DNA of 64,000 nucleotides from an uncultured Flavobacteriales bacterium (GTDB taxonomy: Bacteria; Bacteroidota; Bacteroidia; Flavobacteriales_E; Vicingaceae). Position numbers and translations under genes: made by a program. Below, in pieces: positions 33,640-43,632 of the stretch (within the stretch, counting starts at the first letter, position 1; each line of letters begins with the position of its first letter). The notes beneath the pieces were generated by a model, which worked only from the letters and a program-made list of their open reading frames with translations, made no database searches and was not told where the DNA came from. The stretch lies in the NCBI GenBank assembly GCA_937901255.1, contig CALCHN010000042.1, forward strand, positions 62,001 through 126,000, given 5' to 3'.

Positions 33640-36453
33640 TTAAAACATGTAGCTTAAGCTTACGCCATAGGTTCTGCCTAACTGATAAGAGTTGAAAGTA
33701 TATTCCACATCTTTATAAACTTGTGTTTGTTTAACAATAGGGTTTAACAAGTTTGAAGCTGAAACTCTTAGTTTAAAATGATCTCCTAAGGTTTTGGTTA
33801 AGTTAACGTTTAATTGATGTACTGGTTGAGCTTTTACATTAGGCGTTGCATCAACAACTACTAAAGTAATTTTTTCTCCCGCAACATTGTAGTTTAGGTT
33901 TACAGATAAACCTAACGAATCATTATTATATCCTAAAAAAGCATTTACTATATAAGGTGACTGACCGTACATTTCTCTTGTGCTTGCTGCACTTGGATCT
34001 TGAGCTCTTATTAATTCTAATTGTTGTTTATCTATATCTACTTTTGAGCTAATTAAAGAGAAATTACCGCCAATGCTAAATTGTTGTTTATCGTTTGATA
34101 TAAAGTTCAATTGTTTTTTTACTTCCACCTCAACTCCGTAAAGTTTACCGTTTGCTACATTTCTCCATGTTAACTCATCATTTTGAGCTTGTGTGTTAAA
34201 CACAAATTCAATAGGATTGGTAAAGTTTTTATAAAACACTCCAAAAGAAACTAACTCTCCTAAATTGGGGAATAATTCAAATCTTAAATCAAAGTTATCT
34301 ACCAATGTTCTGTCTAATTCCGGATTTCCAATAATAATCCAGTTGGCAGCAAAATCGTAAGAAGCAAATCCAGAAATTTCTCTAAAAGTAGGTCTTGCCA
34401 ATGTTCTAGAGTAAGCTGCTCTTAAGTTTGTTTTAGGAGAAAGTGCATAAGATGTATTAATAGCAGGTAAAATGTCCACACTTTCTAACAAACCTGCTTG
34501 TTGTGTTTCATCTTCACTAACACTTGTAATGTAAGTGGTTTCTAATCTTGCTCCACCAATAACTCTTAGTTTTTTAGTAGCCCAAACATCTCCCATTAAA
34601 TATCCTGCAGTAATAATTTGCTCCCCTACATAGTTATTTCTTTTTTCAGAAGCATCTTCCATATAAATGTATTGAGAAACAGGATTTCCTGATGAAGGTA
34701 AGGTCATGTTTTCATCAGCTAAATAATCCACAACACTTCCTGTAAATAAGCTCGTTCCTTGTTTTCTGTAGTTGTATCTATATTCACTTAATGTTCTATC
34801 TTGATACAAATAAGCTCCACCAAATTTAATTTTTGATGATTTACCATCTTTTTCAAACACCGTAAGTTCTAAGTTCATTTTTGCATCAAAAGTAGCTTGA
34901 TCTAAATACCTGTAAAAACGAGCTGGAGCTGGATAAGCTGAAGCATTTATACTGTAAGTGGTATCATTATCTGTACTAACAGTGTAATCATTAGAAAAAT
35001 AACGTTGATCTGGCGTATATTGAGAAGAGGTAGAATAAGCTGTTAACCAATCAATTTTAAGTTTTTTCAACCCTTCAACATAATGGTCACCTTTTAATTG
35101 GTAGCTTGTTAATTGTCTTTCTTGGTAAGATAAACTTCTTGTTTGGTAGTGTAATCCTTGGTCTTCTTTTGGGAAAATACCTTCTTGGAAAGTAGTTTCT
35201 TTAGTACCACTTTGGTTACGAGAATAGGTTAAACTCAATTTGTTGTTTTTTCCTATTTTATAAGAAAGATTTCCCAACGCTCCCATCAATACTTCTTCCT
35301 GAGATTTAGTATCGTTTAATTCTTGTTGCGTAATTAATTCTTCCACCTCATCAACACTACCTGTTAAACTGTATCTTCCCGAAAATGCATTTTGTTGTTT
35401 GTGTACAAACTCTCTTGAGTAAGAAAGTCCGGCAACAAAGCCTAAAGTATTTCCAAAAACTGTTTTTTGATTTCCTACAGATAAAGAATAACGTTGGTTA
35501 ATTGATGAAGGAGTTTCAACACCTTCCATTTCTTTACTAAAAGATTTAGTAACGGTTTCCAACTGGGCATTATTTACAAACAATGGAGGAACACCACCAG
35601 TTAATATCGGCTCAGGAATATCTCTACCTCCATCATCTTTACCAAATAATTCAGATGAAGCACCTCCGTGAGATAAAAACTTATCGTTTAAACTAGAGAA
35701 AGTATTGTAGCTCACTCCTGCAGAAAATTGTAAGGTAAATTTTTCAGGAAAATCTTTGGTTTCAATGTTTAATAATCCACCAGTAAAACTTCCTGGTAAA
35801 TCAGGAGAGAATGATTTTACTACCGTCATGTTTTCAATCATGTTGGTAGGAAATAAATCTAATTCCACTGCATTTTTGTTAGGGTCTAACCCAGGAATTT
35901 CAGCTCCGTTAAGGGTTGTTTTACTGTATCTATCGCTCAAGCCTCTTACATAAACATATTTACCGCCTTCAATGGTTACGCCAGTAACTCTTTTTGCAGC
36001 ACTTGCCACATCATTATCACCTCTTTTAGTAATTTCCTGAGCAGTAATTCCCTCCATTACTGTTGCCGATTTTTGTTTTACTTTAAGCATATAGTTTTCT
36101 GAACTTCTTACAGCTTTGGCTTCCACCACAAAATCAGATAAAGCTACTGAAGAGTTATTCAAAGAGAAATTATGCATTACTACTTGTTTATCGGCTACAT
36201 TAACTTCTATGGAATCTGAATTAAAAGATATATAAGAACAAACAACCGTTTGTTTTCCAGTAGGAACATTTTTTATAAGGTAATTTCCTTCAAAATCAAC
36301 AACAGCACCTATAGAAGTTCCTTTAAGAAAAACAGTTGCTCCAATAAGTTCTTCTGCAGATTCAGAACTAACTACTTTTCCTTTAATCATTCCTTGCGAA
36401 AAAGCTATTGTTGTTGTTAAAATTAAACTTAATGTACTTACTAATTTTATCAT
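33640..36453 (-). CDS. TonB-dependent receptor with carboxypeptidase-regulatory domain
   Basis: The 937-residue protein has a signal peptide (MIKLVSTLSLILTTTIAFSQ), a CarboxypepD_reg-like domain (GMIKGKVVSSESAEELIGAT up to about 105), a plug domain with SAAKRVTGVTIEGGKYVYVRGLSDRYS and FSPDLPGSFTGGLLNIETKDFP, and a 22-strand barrel to the C-terminal aromatic GVSLSYMF. It imports an unidentified substrate energised by TonB. No SusD partner is adjacent, so it is not a polysaccharide-utilisation locus. It is preceded by ppk1 in the same direction but with a 341-nt gap. Confidence 0.92.
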   Translation of the reverse strand: MIKLVSTLSLILTTTIAFSQGMIKGKVVSSESAEELIGATVFLKGTSIGAVVDFEGNYLIKNVPTGKQTVVCSYISFNSDSIEVNVADKQVVMHNFSLNNSSVALSDFVVEAKAVRSSENYMLKVKQKSATVMEGITAQEITKRGDNDVASAAKRVTGVTIEGGKYVYVRGLSDRYSKTTLNGAEIPGLDPNKNAVELDLFPTNMIENMTVVKSFSPDLPGSFTGGLLNIETKDFPEKFTLQFSAGVSYNTFSSLNDKFLSHGGASSELFGKDDGGRDIPEPILTGGVPPLFVNNAQLETVTKSFSKEMEGVETPSSINQRYSLSVGNQKTVFGNTLGFVAGLSYSREFVHKQQNAFSGRYSLTGSVDEVEELITQQELNDTKSQEEVLMGALGNLSYKIGKNNKLSLTYSRNQSGTKETTFQEGIFPKEDQGLHYQTRSLSYQERQLTSYQLKGDHYVEGLKKLKIDWLTAYSTSSQYTPDQRYFSNDYTVSTDNDTTYSINASAYPAPARFYRYLDQATFDAKMNLELTVFEKDGKSSKIKFGGAYLYQDRTLSEYRYNYRKQGTSLFTGSVVDYLADENMTLPSSGNPVSQYIYMEDASEKRNNYVGEQIITAGYLMGDVWATKKLRVIGGARLETTYITSVSEDETQQAGLLESVDILPAINTSYALSPKTNLRAAYSRTLARPTFREISGFASYDFAANWIIIGNPELDRTLVDNFDLRFELFPNLGELVSFGVFYKNFTNPIEFVFNTQAQNDELTWRNVANGKLYGVEVEVKKQLNFISNDKQQFSIGGNFSLISSKVDIDKQQLELIRAQDPSAASTREMYGQSPYIVNAFLGYNNDSLGLSVNLNYNVAGEKITLVVVDATPNVKAQPVHQLNVNLTKTLGDHFKLRVSASNLLNPIVKQTQVYKDVEYTFNSYQLGRTYGVSLSYMF

Positions 36454-36794
36454 TTTTTTATCCTTATAATTTGATAGTGCAAAGGAATTACAACACCTTG
36501 AATGAGACGTTAATCGAATGTTACATTAGTGTTATTTTCTGGTAATATTTTAAGACAAAAAGTGCTATTTACTTAACATAAATGGTAAGTTTAATTTCTT
36601 AATTCTTCCAATACCATTTGTTTTTCAGGTGGTTACATATCCTTCTCAAATATTAACTAATTGTTAAGATGAACAATGTGTTTATTCACATTTGCAAAAG
36701 CTACGGCAGTTTTTTTAAATAGGAATAGAAAACTAGCTACCTGATTTTAAAGGAATTTTTAATAGCAAAAAACGTTTTTTAAAAAAATTTGAAA
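36454..36794. other. 341-nt gene-free gap between the TonB receptor and ppk1
   Basis: No coding frame or RNA is recognised. On the minus strand TTCCTTTG (plus 36487-36480) is one base off the -7 consensus and may belong to the receptor promoter. A 14-base A6CGT6 palindrome at 36767-36780 could be a weak ppk1 terminator. The rest is AT-rich without repeats. Confidence 0.5.
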
Positions 36795-38837
36795 TTAATT
36801 CTCAGCCTTATTTTTCAGGTATTCATAATAATCAAACTGAGCTCTAATTCTTTTTTTGGCAGTAGATTTTTTATACGGATTACTTTGTGTTTTATTTAGT
36901 TTTCGAGCTTTAATGGAGTCTTGTAGCTGAAGTGAAAGTAGTTTTTTAATCTCCATAGCCAATCGTTTATCATAAATAGGGAAACCAACCTCTACTCGGT
37001 AAGTAAGGTTACGTTTCATCCAATCGGCTGAGGCTAAAAATAACTTTTCGTTACCGCCATTATAAAACCAATAAATTCTTCCATGCTCTAAATAACGGTC
37101 GATAATACTTATTACCGTTATGTTTTTACTCATGTCCTTAACCCCTGGAATTAAACAACAAATACCTCGAACAATAATATTAATTTTTACTCCTGCATTG
37201 CTAGCTTCGTATAATTTATCTATCATGTGTCGGTCTTCCAAGCTGTTCATTTTCAGAATCATTTGAGCTTTAAGACCTTTTTTTGCATTGCTGATTTCAT
37301 TATCAATCATCTTATTAAATTGCTCTCGCATATTAAAAGGAGCGACTAACAAATGTTTAAACCTTATTGTTTCTTTTTGTCTGTTTATCAAAAAATGAAA
37401 GACTTTGCTTAATTCATTAGTGAGCTGAGGATTTTTGGTAAGCAAAGCATGATCGCAATAAATTCTAGAAGTATCTTCATTAAAATTTCCTGTACCGAAA
37501 TAAGCGTATTTAGCCTTTTTGTTTCCCTCTTTTCGGGTAATTAAAAATATTTTTGAATGTACTTTTAGTTCTTCAAAACTATAATGAACATCTATACCTG
37601 CTTCCTTCATTTTATCTGCCCAATGTAGGTTCAATTCTTCATCAAACCGAGCTTTTACTTCACTAAAAACCATTACTTTTTTACCCTTTTCGGCTGCTTT
37701 TATAAGTGCCTGACAAACCTTAGAGTTTTTGGCTACACGATAAAGTGTAATGCTAATTTCTTCCACATTTTCGTCCTCTGCTGCTTCTTCCAGAAAATCG
37801 GTGATGTAACAATAGTTTTGATATGGGAAATGAAGAATAAAATCTTTCTTAGAAATCGCATTAAAATAAGATTCACTTTTCTCTAATTCAGGATGTTGCA
37901 ACACATCAAAAACAGGATAAAATAAATCGGGTTTATTGGGCATGGGAAAAGCAAAAAAATCATTAAAATTATGGTACCTCCCACCGGGAATAGAATCTCC
38001 TTTTTGTAGTCCAATATTTTTTCTGAGAATTTTTTGTAGCTCTTTTGGCATACGTTCGTCATACAAAAACCTAGATGGTGCTCCCACTTTTCTTTTATAT
38101 AAACTTGCTGATATTTTTTCTTGAATAGTTTCAGCTATTTCTTCTTCTAAATAAAGTTCAGCATCACGGGTTAGGTTAATTTCATAACACTTTACCCAAT
38201 TATAATCCGGAAAATGTTGAGGTAAAAACAAACGCATTACATCAGAAAGCTGAATGATGATTTCTTTGTCTGCATCATTAGACAGTTTAATAAAACGTTG
38301 AGTCCTTCTAATAGGCACATTAACAATAAAATAATTATGCTCTAAGGTCTTTTTATTAATGACATCTATTGCCAAATACAAGCCTTTGTTTTTAACAAAA
38401 ACAGAGGTGGTTTCACTCACTTCTTTAATTTTTAATAACGGCAGAATATCCTTATCGAAAAAGCTTTTTAAAAAAGCTTTCTGTTCTTCGTTTACCTGCT
38501 TTTGGTTTATTAAAAAGATATTCTCTTCTTCTAGTTGAGGTAAAATTTTAGTGTTAAAAATGTGATTAAACTCTGTCTGTTGTTCAAAAACAGTTTTTTT
38601 TATTTTTTTGAGGAGTTTTTTGATGTAAGGATTTGGTTCTAGCCCTTGCTTTTTCTCAATTTTTAGAATATTTTTTAACGAAGCTACCCTTACCTTATAA
38701 AACTCATCCAAATTAGCAGAATAGATGGCTAAAAACTTTAAACGCTCCATTAAAGGTTCGTAAGGGTTAATAGCCTCTTGTAGTACTCTGTAATTAAATG
38801 ATAACCAACTTAGCTCTCTGTCGAAATATTTTTTCAT
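36795..38837 (-). CDS. ppk1: polyphosphate kinase 1
   Basis: From the ATG at 38837 the enzyme has 680 residues; the longer frame adds MLKIEEAYFIK, which precedes the conserved N-terminus FDRELSWLSFNYRVLQEA. PPK1 makes inorganic polyphosphate from ATP. VHSKIFLITRKEG carries the phosphohistidine region, and YFGTGNFNEDTSRIYCDHALLT and LEHGRIYWFYNGG with a second conserved histidine complete the catalytic halves. No ppx is adjacent. Polyphosphate supports stress survival and phosphate storage. Confidence 0.95.
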   Translation of the reverse strand: MKKYFDRELSWLSFNYRVLQEAINPYEPLMERLKFLAIYSANLDEFYKVRVASLKNILKIEKKQGLEPNPYIKKLLKKIKKTVFEQQTEFNHIFNTKILPQLEEENIFLINQKQVNEEQKAFLKSFFDKDILPLLKIKEVSETTSVFVKNKGLYLAIDVINKKTLEHNYFIVNVPIRRTQRFIKLSNDADKEIIIQLSDVMRLFLPQHFPDYNWVKCYEINLTRDAELYLEEEIAETIQEKISASLYKRKVGAPSRFLYDERMPKELQKILRKNIGLQKGDSIPGGRYHNFNDFFAFPMPNKPDLFYPVFDVLQHPELEKSESYFNAISKKDFILHFPYQNYCYITDFLEEAAEDENVEEISITLYRVAKNSKVCQALIKAAEKGKKVMVFSEVKARFDEELNLHWADKMKEAGIDVHYSFEELKVHSKIFLITRKEGNKKAKYAYFGTGNFNEDTSRIYCDHALLTKNPQLTNELSKVFHFLINRQKETIRFKHLLVAPFNMREQFNKMIDNEISNAKKGLKAQMILKMNSLEDRHMIDKLYEASNAGVKINIIVRGICCLIPGVKDMSKNITVISIIDRYLEHGRIYWFYNGGNEKLFLASADWMKRNLTYRVEVGFPIYDKRLAMEIKKLLSLQLQDSIKARKLNKTQSNPYKKSTAKKRIRAQFDYYEYLKNKAEN

Positions 38838-39176
38838 TTTTATGAAATAAGCTTCCTCAATTTTTAGCAAATATCTATGAAATTAAGCACAAAACAAGAA
38901 ATGATACTTAGAATTACAAAAAATTAACGATGAGTTAATCTTAACATGATGTAAATTTTGGATTGCGATATCACACAAAAGACCTATCTATCACAACACA
39001 AATTATCACGGATTACACCAATTTCTGGTTTGAACGAAAAATAAAATGCACACAAAAACATCTTTGATGTTTTAAATTGGTGATAATTAGTGAAGTTCAA
39101 TTTTAATTTGTGTAAAAAAACGGGAATGTGCGTAATCTATTTCTACAATGAAGAGTTATTCTTATCATTTAAACCA
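38838..39176. other. 339-nt gene-free gap with an imperfect inverted repeat
   Basis: No coding frame is recognised. The main structure is an imperfect inverted repeat with ends ACACAAATTA (38996-39005) and TAATTTGTGT (39104-39113) and inner arms ACCAATTT (39017-39024) and AAATTGGT (39074-39081). AATTATCAC at 39001-39009 also pairs with GTGATAATT at 39080-39088. Confidence 0.6.
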
Positions 39177-40331
39177 TTAATCCAAAAGACTTTCTAAATA
39201 ATGTTGTTCGATATTAAACTCTTTTTTAATGGTATTAATTTCTTCATCAATCTTATCAACCATAGGTTTTTTATTTGATTTTGAAGCAACTAACATGATG
39301 TTTTTACGAGTATGTTCGTTAGAAATAAATTCAAAAATTTTAGTGTTGTACTGCTGTTTTTCCATGATTAATGCACGCATGGCATCGGTAATCATTTCAT
39401 ATTGTCTTTCTTTAAAAATGCCATGTTTTAACAAAGGATTGGCAATTTCCTTTCCTTTAGAAGCCTGTCTGAGTTGTTTGTGACAACAAGGAGCACAAAT
39501 AATTAATGAAGCTTTAGCAGAAACGCCTTTAAAAATAGCATCATCAGTAGCTGTATCACAAGCATGAAGGGCAATTAAAATATCAATTTTAGACTCTTTT
39601 AAATCTTGTATCGTACTTTTCTGAAAAGATAATTGCTCAAAACCGCATTTCGCTGCTGCTTCATTACAAAAATCAACCAATTCTTGTCGTATTTCTATGC
39701 CTTTAATCTCCACATTAAGTTTAAGTTGATTTTTCATAAAATCATACAACGCAAAAGTTAAATATCCTTTACCGGAACCCATATCAACTATGCGGATAGG
39801 CTCGTTAAATTGATTGTCTTTTAGTAAATTTTCTACTATCTCAAGGTATTTATTAATTTGCTTGAACTTGCCTGCCATTTTAGGAAACACCTGACCGTTT
39901 TCATCTGCAATTCCTAAAATAGTTAAATATTTACCTAAGGCAGCTCTTTTTTTCTTAGGCACATCATGTGTTTCAGGCGGTTTGTTTTCAAAACTTGGTG
40001 GCAAGGTTTTTAAACTTCCTTTGCCTTTTTTAGAAAATTGGAGTACTACATCCTCTTTAAGTGTAAACAGACGAGCAATTTTAAACTTGTTAGTGAGCAA
40101 TTCCTTTAACTCGGCATTGGTTTCTTCTAAACTGTAATTCTTAACCTGATCGTTAGTTTGGTAATGGTAGGTAAAAGAAAAAACAAGCTCGTTTTTAATG
40201 CTTACTAAGCGAATATAAACATTCAATAATCCATCACTTTTGTAAGCCGGTTTACTTAAAGTAATTTTTACAAAAGATTTGTCGGTATAACTTGTAGCAA
40301 GTTTTTCTAAAAAAAGGTGGAGTTCATTCAT
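39177..40331 (-). CDS. SAM-dependent methyltransferase, Methyltransf_32-like
   Basis: The 384-residue protein has a variable N-terminal half and a class I methyltransferase domain: IRIVDMGSGKGYLTFALYDF, IEIRQELVDFCNEAA, IDILIALHACDTATDDAI and IICAPCCHKQLRQ. The HACDTATD and CCHK motifs belong to the group related to RRNAD1/METTL25. The substrate is unknown; RNA is a reasonable guess, which is inference. It is monocistronic and divergent from the DUF3108 gene. Confidence 0.85.
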   Translation of the reverse strand: MNELHLFLEKLATSYTDKSFVKITLSKPAYKSDGLLNVYIRLVSIKNELVFSFTYHYQTNDQVKNYSLEETNAELKELLTNKFKIARLFTLKEDVVLQFSKKGKGSLKTLPPSFENKPPETHDVPKKKRAALGKYLTILGIADENGQVFPKMAGKFKQINKYLEIVENLLKDNQFNEPIRIVDMGSGKGYLTFALYDFMKNQLKLNVEIKGIEIRQELVDFCNEAAAKCGFEQLSFQKSTIQDLKESKIDILIALHACDTATDDAIFKGVSAKASLIICAPCCHKQLRQASKGKEIANPLLKHGIFKERQYEMITDAMRALIMEKQQYNTKIFEFISNEHTRKNIMLVASKSNKKPMVDKIDEEINTIKKEFNIEQHYLESLLD

Positions 40332-40491
40332 GTGGCGAAGTTAGGTTAATTTAAGTAAATCTAAATAGTATGCTTTATAATAGATAAAGTAAACTCACTA
40401 AACCTTTCCTACAAAAGTATCGTAATAAACACAATAAAGTGGAGTGGCATAAGTTTTGTAATAGAACTACCGAACTAAAAACTTTTATATC

Positions 40492-41328
40492 ATGAAAAAT
40501 TTAAGAACCACAAAAATAGGATTAGGAATAGTTTCTGTTGCGTTGGTATTGTCTTTTTCAGCGTACCAACAAAACGACCTTCCTACCATAAACACCGATG
40601 GCAACGGTAAACTAAGAACAGTTGACCATAAAGCTTTTAAAGATGGCGAAAAACTAGAGTTTAGATTACACTACGGATTTGTAAATGCTGGAACAGCCAA
40701 AATTGAAGTTAACAAATTAGATAAAAAAATTGCTAACAGAGAAATCTACCATATTGTTGGTACAGGTAAAACAGTAGGAGCTTTCGATTGGGTTTTTAAA
40801 GTAAGAGACCGTTATGAAACTTTTTTGGATGTTGAAGGCGTTTTCCCTTGGATGTTTGTTAGAGACATTAATGAAGGAGGGTATAAGAAAAAACAGAAAT
40901 ACCAATTTTCACAAACTAAAAAAATGGTAGAAACCCATAAAGGAGAAGTTTATGAAACTCCTGAAGGAATTCAAGATATGCTTTCTTCTTTCTTTTATGC
41001 CAGAACCTTAGATTATAGTAAAGCAAAAAAAGGCGAGGTTTTTACCATCTGGACTTTTGTAGATGAAGAAGTTTGGCCATTAAAAATTAGATACATGGGA
41101 GAAGATAAAGTTAAAGTTGGAAAAACTTACTACAATGCACTTAAATTCCACCCAGTAACTCAAAAAGGTAGAATATTCGATAAAGAAGAAGATGTAAGTT
41201 TTTGGGTGTCTAATGACGGAAATAAAATTCCATTAATGATAGAAGCAAAAATTTTAATTGGAGCAGTAAAAGCAGAATTAACTAATGCTGAGGGATTAGC
41301 TCACCCATTATCTATAGCGAAAAAATAA
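40492..41328 (+). CDS. DUF3108 domain-containing periplasmic protein
   Basis: The 278-residue protein has a signal peptide (GLGIVSVALVLSFSAYQQ) and the DUF3108 pattern: DHKAFKDGEKLEFRLHYGFV, NAGTAKIEV, FDWVFKVRDRYETFLD, YETPEGIQDMLSSFFYART and VSFWVSNDGNKIPLMIEAKI. DUF3108 is common in Bacteroidota and Proteobacteria; its fold resembles lipid-binding beta-sheet proteins but the role is not established. It precedes the M23 peptidase by 92 nt in the same direction and may be part of the same cell-envelope unit. Confidence 0.85.
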   Translation: MKNLRTTKIGLGIVSVALVLSFSAYQQNDLPTINTDGNGKLRTVDHKAFKDGEKLEFRLHYGFVNAGTAKIEVNKLDKKIANREIYHIVGTGKTVGAFDWVFKVRDRYETFLDVEGVFPWMFVRDINEGGYKKKQKYQFSQTKKMVETHKGEVYETPEGIQDMLSSFFYARTLDYSKAKKGEVFTIWTFVDEEVWPLKIRYMGEDKVKVGKTYYNALKFHPVTQKGRIFDKEEDVSFWVSNDGNKIPLMIEAKILIGAVKAELTNAEGLAHPLSIAKK

Positions 41329-41420
41329 AAAGTTTTTTTCGGCATTCAACATTAATTTGTTTAAAACAGGCAAACAAATACCATTGAGATTCGTATCTTA
41401 ATGGTATTTTTGTTTGCAAT

Positions 41421-42662
41421 ATGAAGAAAATCTTATTAATACTTGTTGTAGTTGTAGCTGCTGTAAGCTTGTTTTTTACTCAATATCAGGGGAATAAAAA
41501 CAATGTTGACGAAGAAATAGTAGAACAAATTATTGAAGAAGAAAAGAAAGAACCGATTGTTGAGTATGGTTTTGAAATAGATTCGTTTGCTGTTTATAAA
41601 GATGTCATCCAACCCAACCAATTTTTAGCCAATATTCTTCTAAAATACCATATTCCTTATACAGATATTGATTTGTTAGCAAAAATGTCAAAAGATATTT
41701 TTGATGTAAGAAAGATTGCCTCTGGTAAAAAATACACCATACTTTGTAGTAAAGATTCTTTAGGTAAAGCTCAATGTTTTATTTACGAACCCAACGAAAC
41801 AGAATACATTGTTTTTGACATGCGAGATTCTATCTCCATTTATAGAGGACAAAAAGAAGTTACCACCAAAGTAAAACAAATTGAAGGCACTATCAACTCA
41901 TCCTTATACCAAACATTAGTAGAGCAAGAAGCAAGCCCTATTTTAGCCATAGAAATGGCAAATGTTTATGCTTGGACAATCGATTTTTACAGCATCCAAA
42001 AAGGAGATCATTTTAATGTGGTGTATGAAGAACGTTATGTAGGTGATGAGTTTATTGGAATAGGAAAAGTGTTGGCAGCTAATTTTAATCACTACGGAAG
42101 AGATTATTACGCTTACCGATTTGAACAAGATGGCATTACCAATTATTTTGATGCTGACGGAAATAGTTTGAAAAGAGCGTTTTTAAAATCTCCGTTAGAG
42201 TACGGCAGATTAACTTCAGGCTTTACCATGAGAAGGTTTCATCCTGTACAAAAAGTTAACAAACCACATTTAGGAACAGATTATGCCGCTCCCACAGGAA
42301 CTCCCATTTTAGCAACAGGCGATGGTGTAGTTGTAGAGTCTGCCTATAAAAAATACAATGGCAATTATGTAAAAATTAAGCACAACAGCACTTACACCAC
42401 TCAATACTTGCACATGAGTAAAAGAAATGCTAAAACCGGTCAAAGAGTTAAACAAGGCGAAGTTATTGGTTATGTTGGTAGTACAGGTTTAGCAACAGGT
42501 CCGCATGTTTGTTACCGATTTTGGAAACATGGTAGCCAGGTAAATCATTTAAAAGAAGAAACGCCACCAGCCGACCCGGTTAAAAAAGAATATCTGCAAA
42601 AGTTTACTCAACTTAAAGATAGTCTAAATCAGAAATTGGTTAAAAAAGATGTAGTTAGTTGA
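41421..42662 (+). CDS. M23 family peptidoglycan endopeptidase
   Basis: The 413-residue protein is anchored by an N-terminal hydrophobic segment (ILLILVVVVAAVSLFF). The C-terminal peptidase domain runs from about residue 255 to 385: PHLGTDYAAPTGTPILATGDG, YVKIKHNSTYTTQYLHMSK and GLATGPHVCYRFWKHGSQV. The usual terminal GPHLHYEF reads GPHVCYRF here, so the second zinc-site histidine of HxH is replaced by cysteine, a variant I recall in Bacteroidota. The middle region has an OapA-like SH3-type character. It should trim or cut peptidoglycan cross-links. Confidence 0.9.
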   Translation: MKKILLILVVVVAAVSLFFTQYQGNKNNVDEEIVEQIIEEEKKEPIVEYGFEIDSFAVYKDVIQPNQFLANILLKYHIPYTDIDLLAKMSKDIFDVRKIASGKKYTILCSKDSLGKAQCFIYEPNETEYIVFDMRDSISIYRGQKEVTTKVKQIEGTINSSLYQTLVEQEASPILAIEMANVYAWTIDFYSIQKGDHFNVVYEERYVGDEFIGIGKVLAANFNHYGRDYYAYRFEQDGITNYFDADGNSLKRAFLKSPLEYGRLTSGFTMRRFHPVQKVNKPHLGTDYAAPTGTPILATGDGVVVESAYKKYNGNYVKIKHNSTYTTQYLHMSKRNAKTGQRVKQGEVIGYVGSTGLATGPHVCYRFWKHGSQVNHLKEETPPADPVKKEYLQKFTQLKDSLNQKLVKKDVVS

Positions 42663-42668
42663 AGCAAG

Positions 42669-43061
42669 TTACGCTGAGCAAACAACTTCAACTTTAATCC
42701 TATCCGGGTCTTCAAAAAACACAGCATAATAATCTTCTGCATGAGGATGTTTATCAGCATACAGAATAGTAACTTCTTTTTCTTTTAATTCTGCTGTTAA
42801 CTTATCTACAAATGTTTTTGAATCGCAATGAAAAGCCAAGTGATTTAAGCCTGTTCTTTTTCTGTGATAAGCAATATCCAAATAATTCTCTTCTGTTTGA
42901 ACAAAAACGATATAAGTGTCTTTAAGCTTAAAACTTACGCCATGTTGCCATTCCTGAAATTTTGTATAGGAAAATTTTGAGGTTAGCAACCACTCCCAAA
43001 AAAGCTTCGTTATTTCTAAATCTGACACATAAATTTCTATGTGATGAATTGATCCGTTCAT
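42669..43061 (-). CDS. VOC (glyoxalase/bleomycin-resistance) family protein
   Basis: Starting at the ATG at 43061 the protein has 130 residues. It shows IHHIEIYVSDLEITKLFWEWLL and GLNHLAFHCDSKTFVDKL, and PHAEDYYAVFFEDPDRIKVEVV at the end. The His, His and Glu positions of a VOC metal site are visible, but VOC members have varied functions, and the substrate cannot be told. It is convergent with the M23 gene and divergent from fur. Confidence 0.85.
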   Translation of the reverse strand: MNGSIHHIEIYVSDLEITKLFWEWLLTSKFSYTKFQEWQHGVSFKLKDTYIVFVQTEENYLDIAYHRKRTGLNHLAFHCDSKTFVDKLTAELKEKEVTILYADKHPHAEDYYAVFFEDPDRIKVEVVCSA

Positions 43062-43188
43062 GTTTCTATTAATTTGTACCACTAAAGTAGGAAGTTTTAA
43101 ACGAAACTTATCAATTCTTAATATCTTTCAAAATATTTTGCTTTAAGAATAAGTTAAATTGGTTAATTTTACTACTTAATAATTTGGC

Positions 43189-43632
43189 ATGAGCTCAACT
43201 GAAGAAACTCAACAAAAAGTAAAACAAATTTTTACCAATTACCTGGAGGAACACAAGCATAGAAAAACTCCAGAGCGTTTCGCTATACTCCAAGAAATTT
43301 ACGCTAACGATGATCATTTTGATGTGGAAGAGTTATATCTTTCCATGAAAAATAAAAAATACAGAGTTAGTAGGGCTACACTTTATAACACCATAGAATT
43401 ATTGTTGGCTGCTAACCTAGTAAGAAAGCACCAATTTGGCAATAATATTGCTCAATATGAAAAATCTCATGGCTCTAAACAACACGACCATATTATTTTA
43501 AGCAATGGTGAAGTAATAGAGTTTTGCGACCCAAGAATTCAAACTATTAAAAACACACTTCAAGAAATGTTTGATGTAAAAATTCTACACCATTCACTTA
43601 ATTTTTATGGAGTTAAAAACGAAAAAAAATGA
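43189..43632 (+). CDS. fur: Fur family metal-responsive transcriptional regulator
   Basis: The 147-residue protein has the Fur winged helix ([39 protein letters not shown]) and a C-terminal dimerisation domain with [21 protein letters not shown]. The structural-zinc CxxC of typical Fur (usually HDHLICxxCG) is absent: here it reads [10 protein letters not shown], and only one cysteine occurs in the whole protein. The regulatory-metal His/Glu residues remain. The target may be iron, zinc or peroxide response. It overlaps the STAS gene by 4 nt (ATGA). Confidence 0.9.
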   Translation: MSSTEETQQKVKQIFTNYLEEHKHRKTPERFAILQEIYANDDHFDVEELYLSMKNKKYRVSRATLYNTIELLLAANLVRKHQFGNNIAQYEKSHGSKQHDHIILSNGEVIEFCDPRIQTIKNTLQEMFDVKILHHSLNFYGVKNEKK

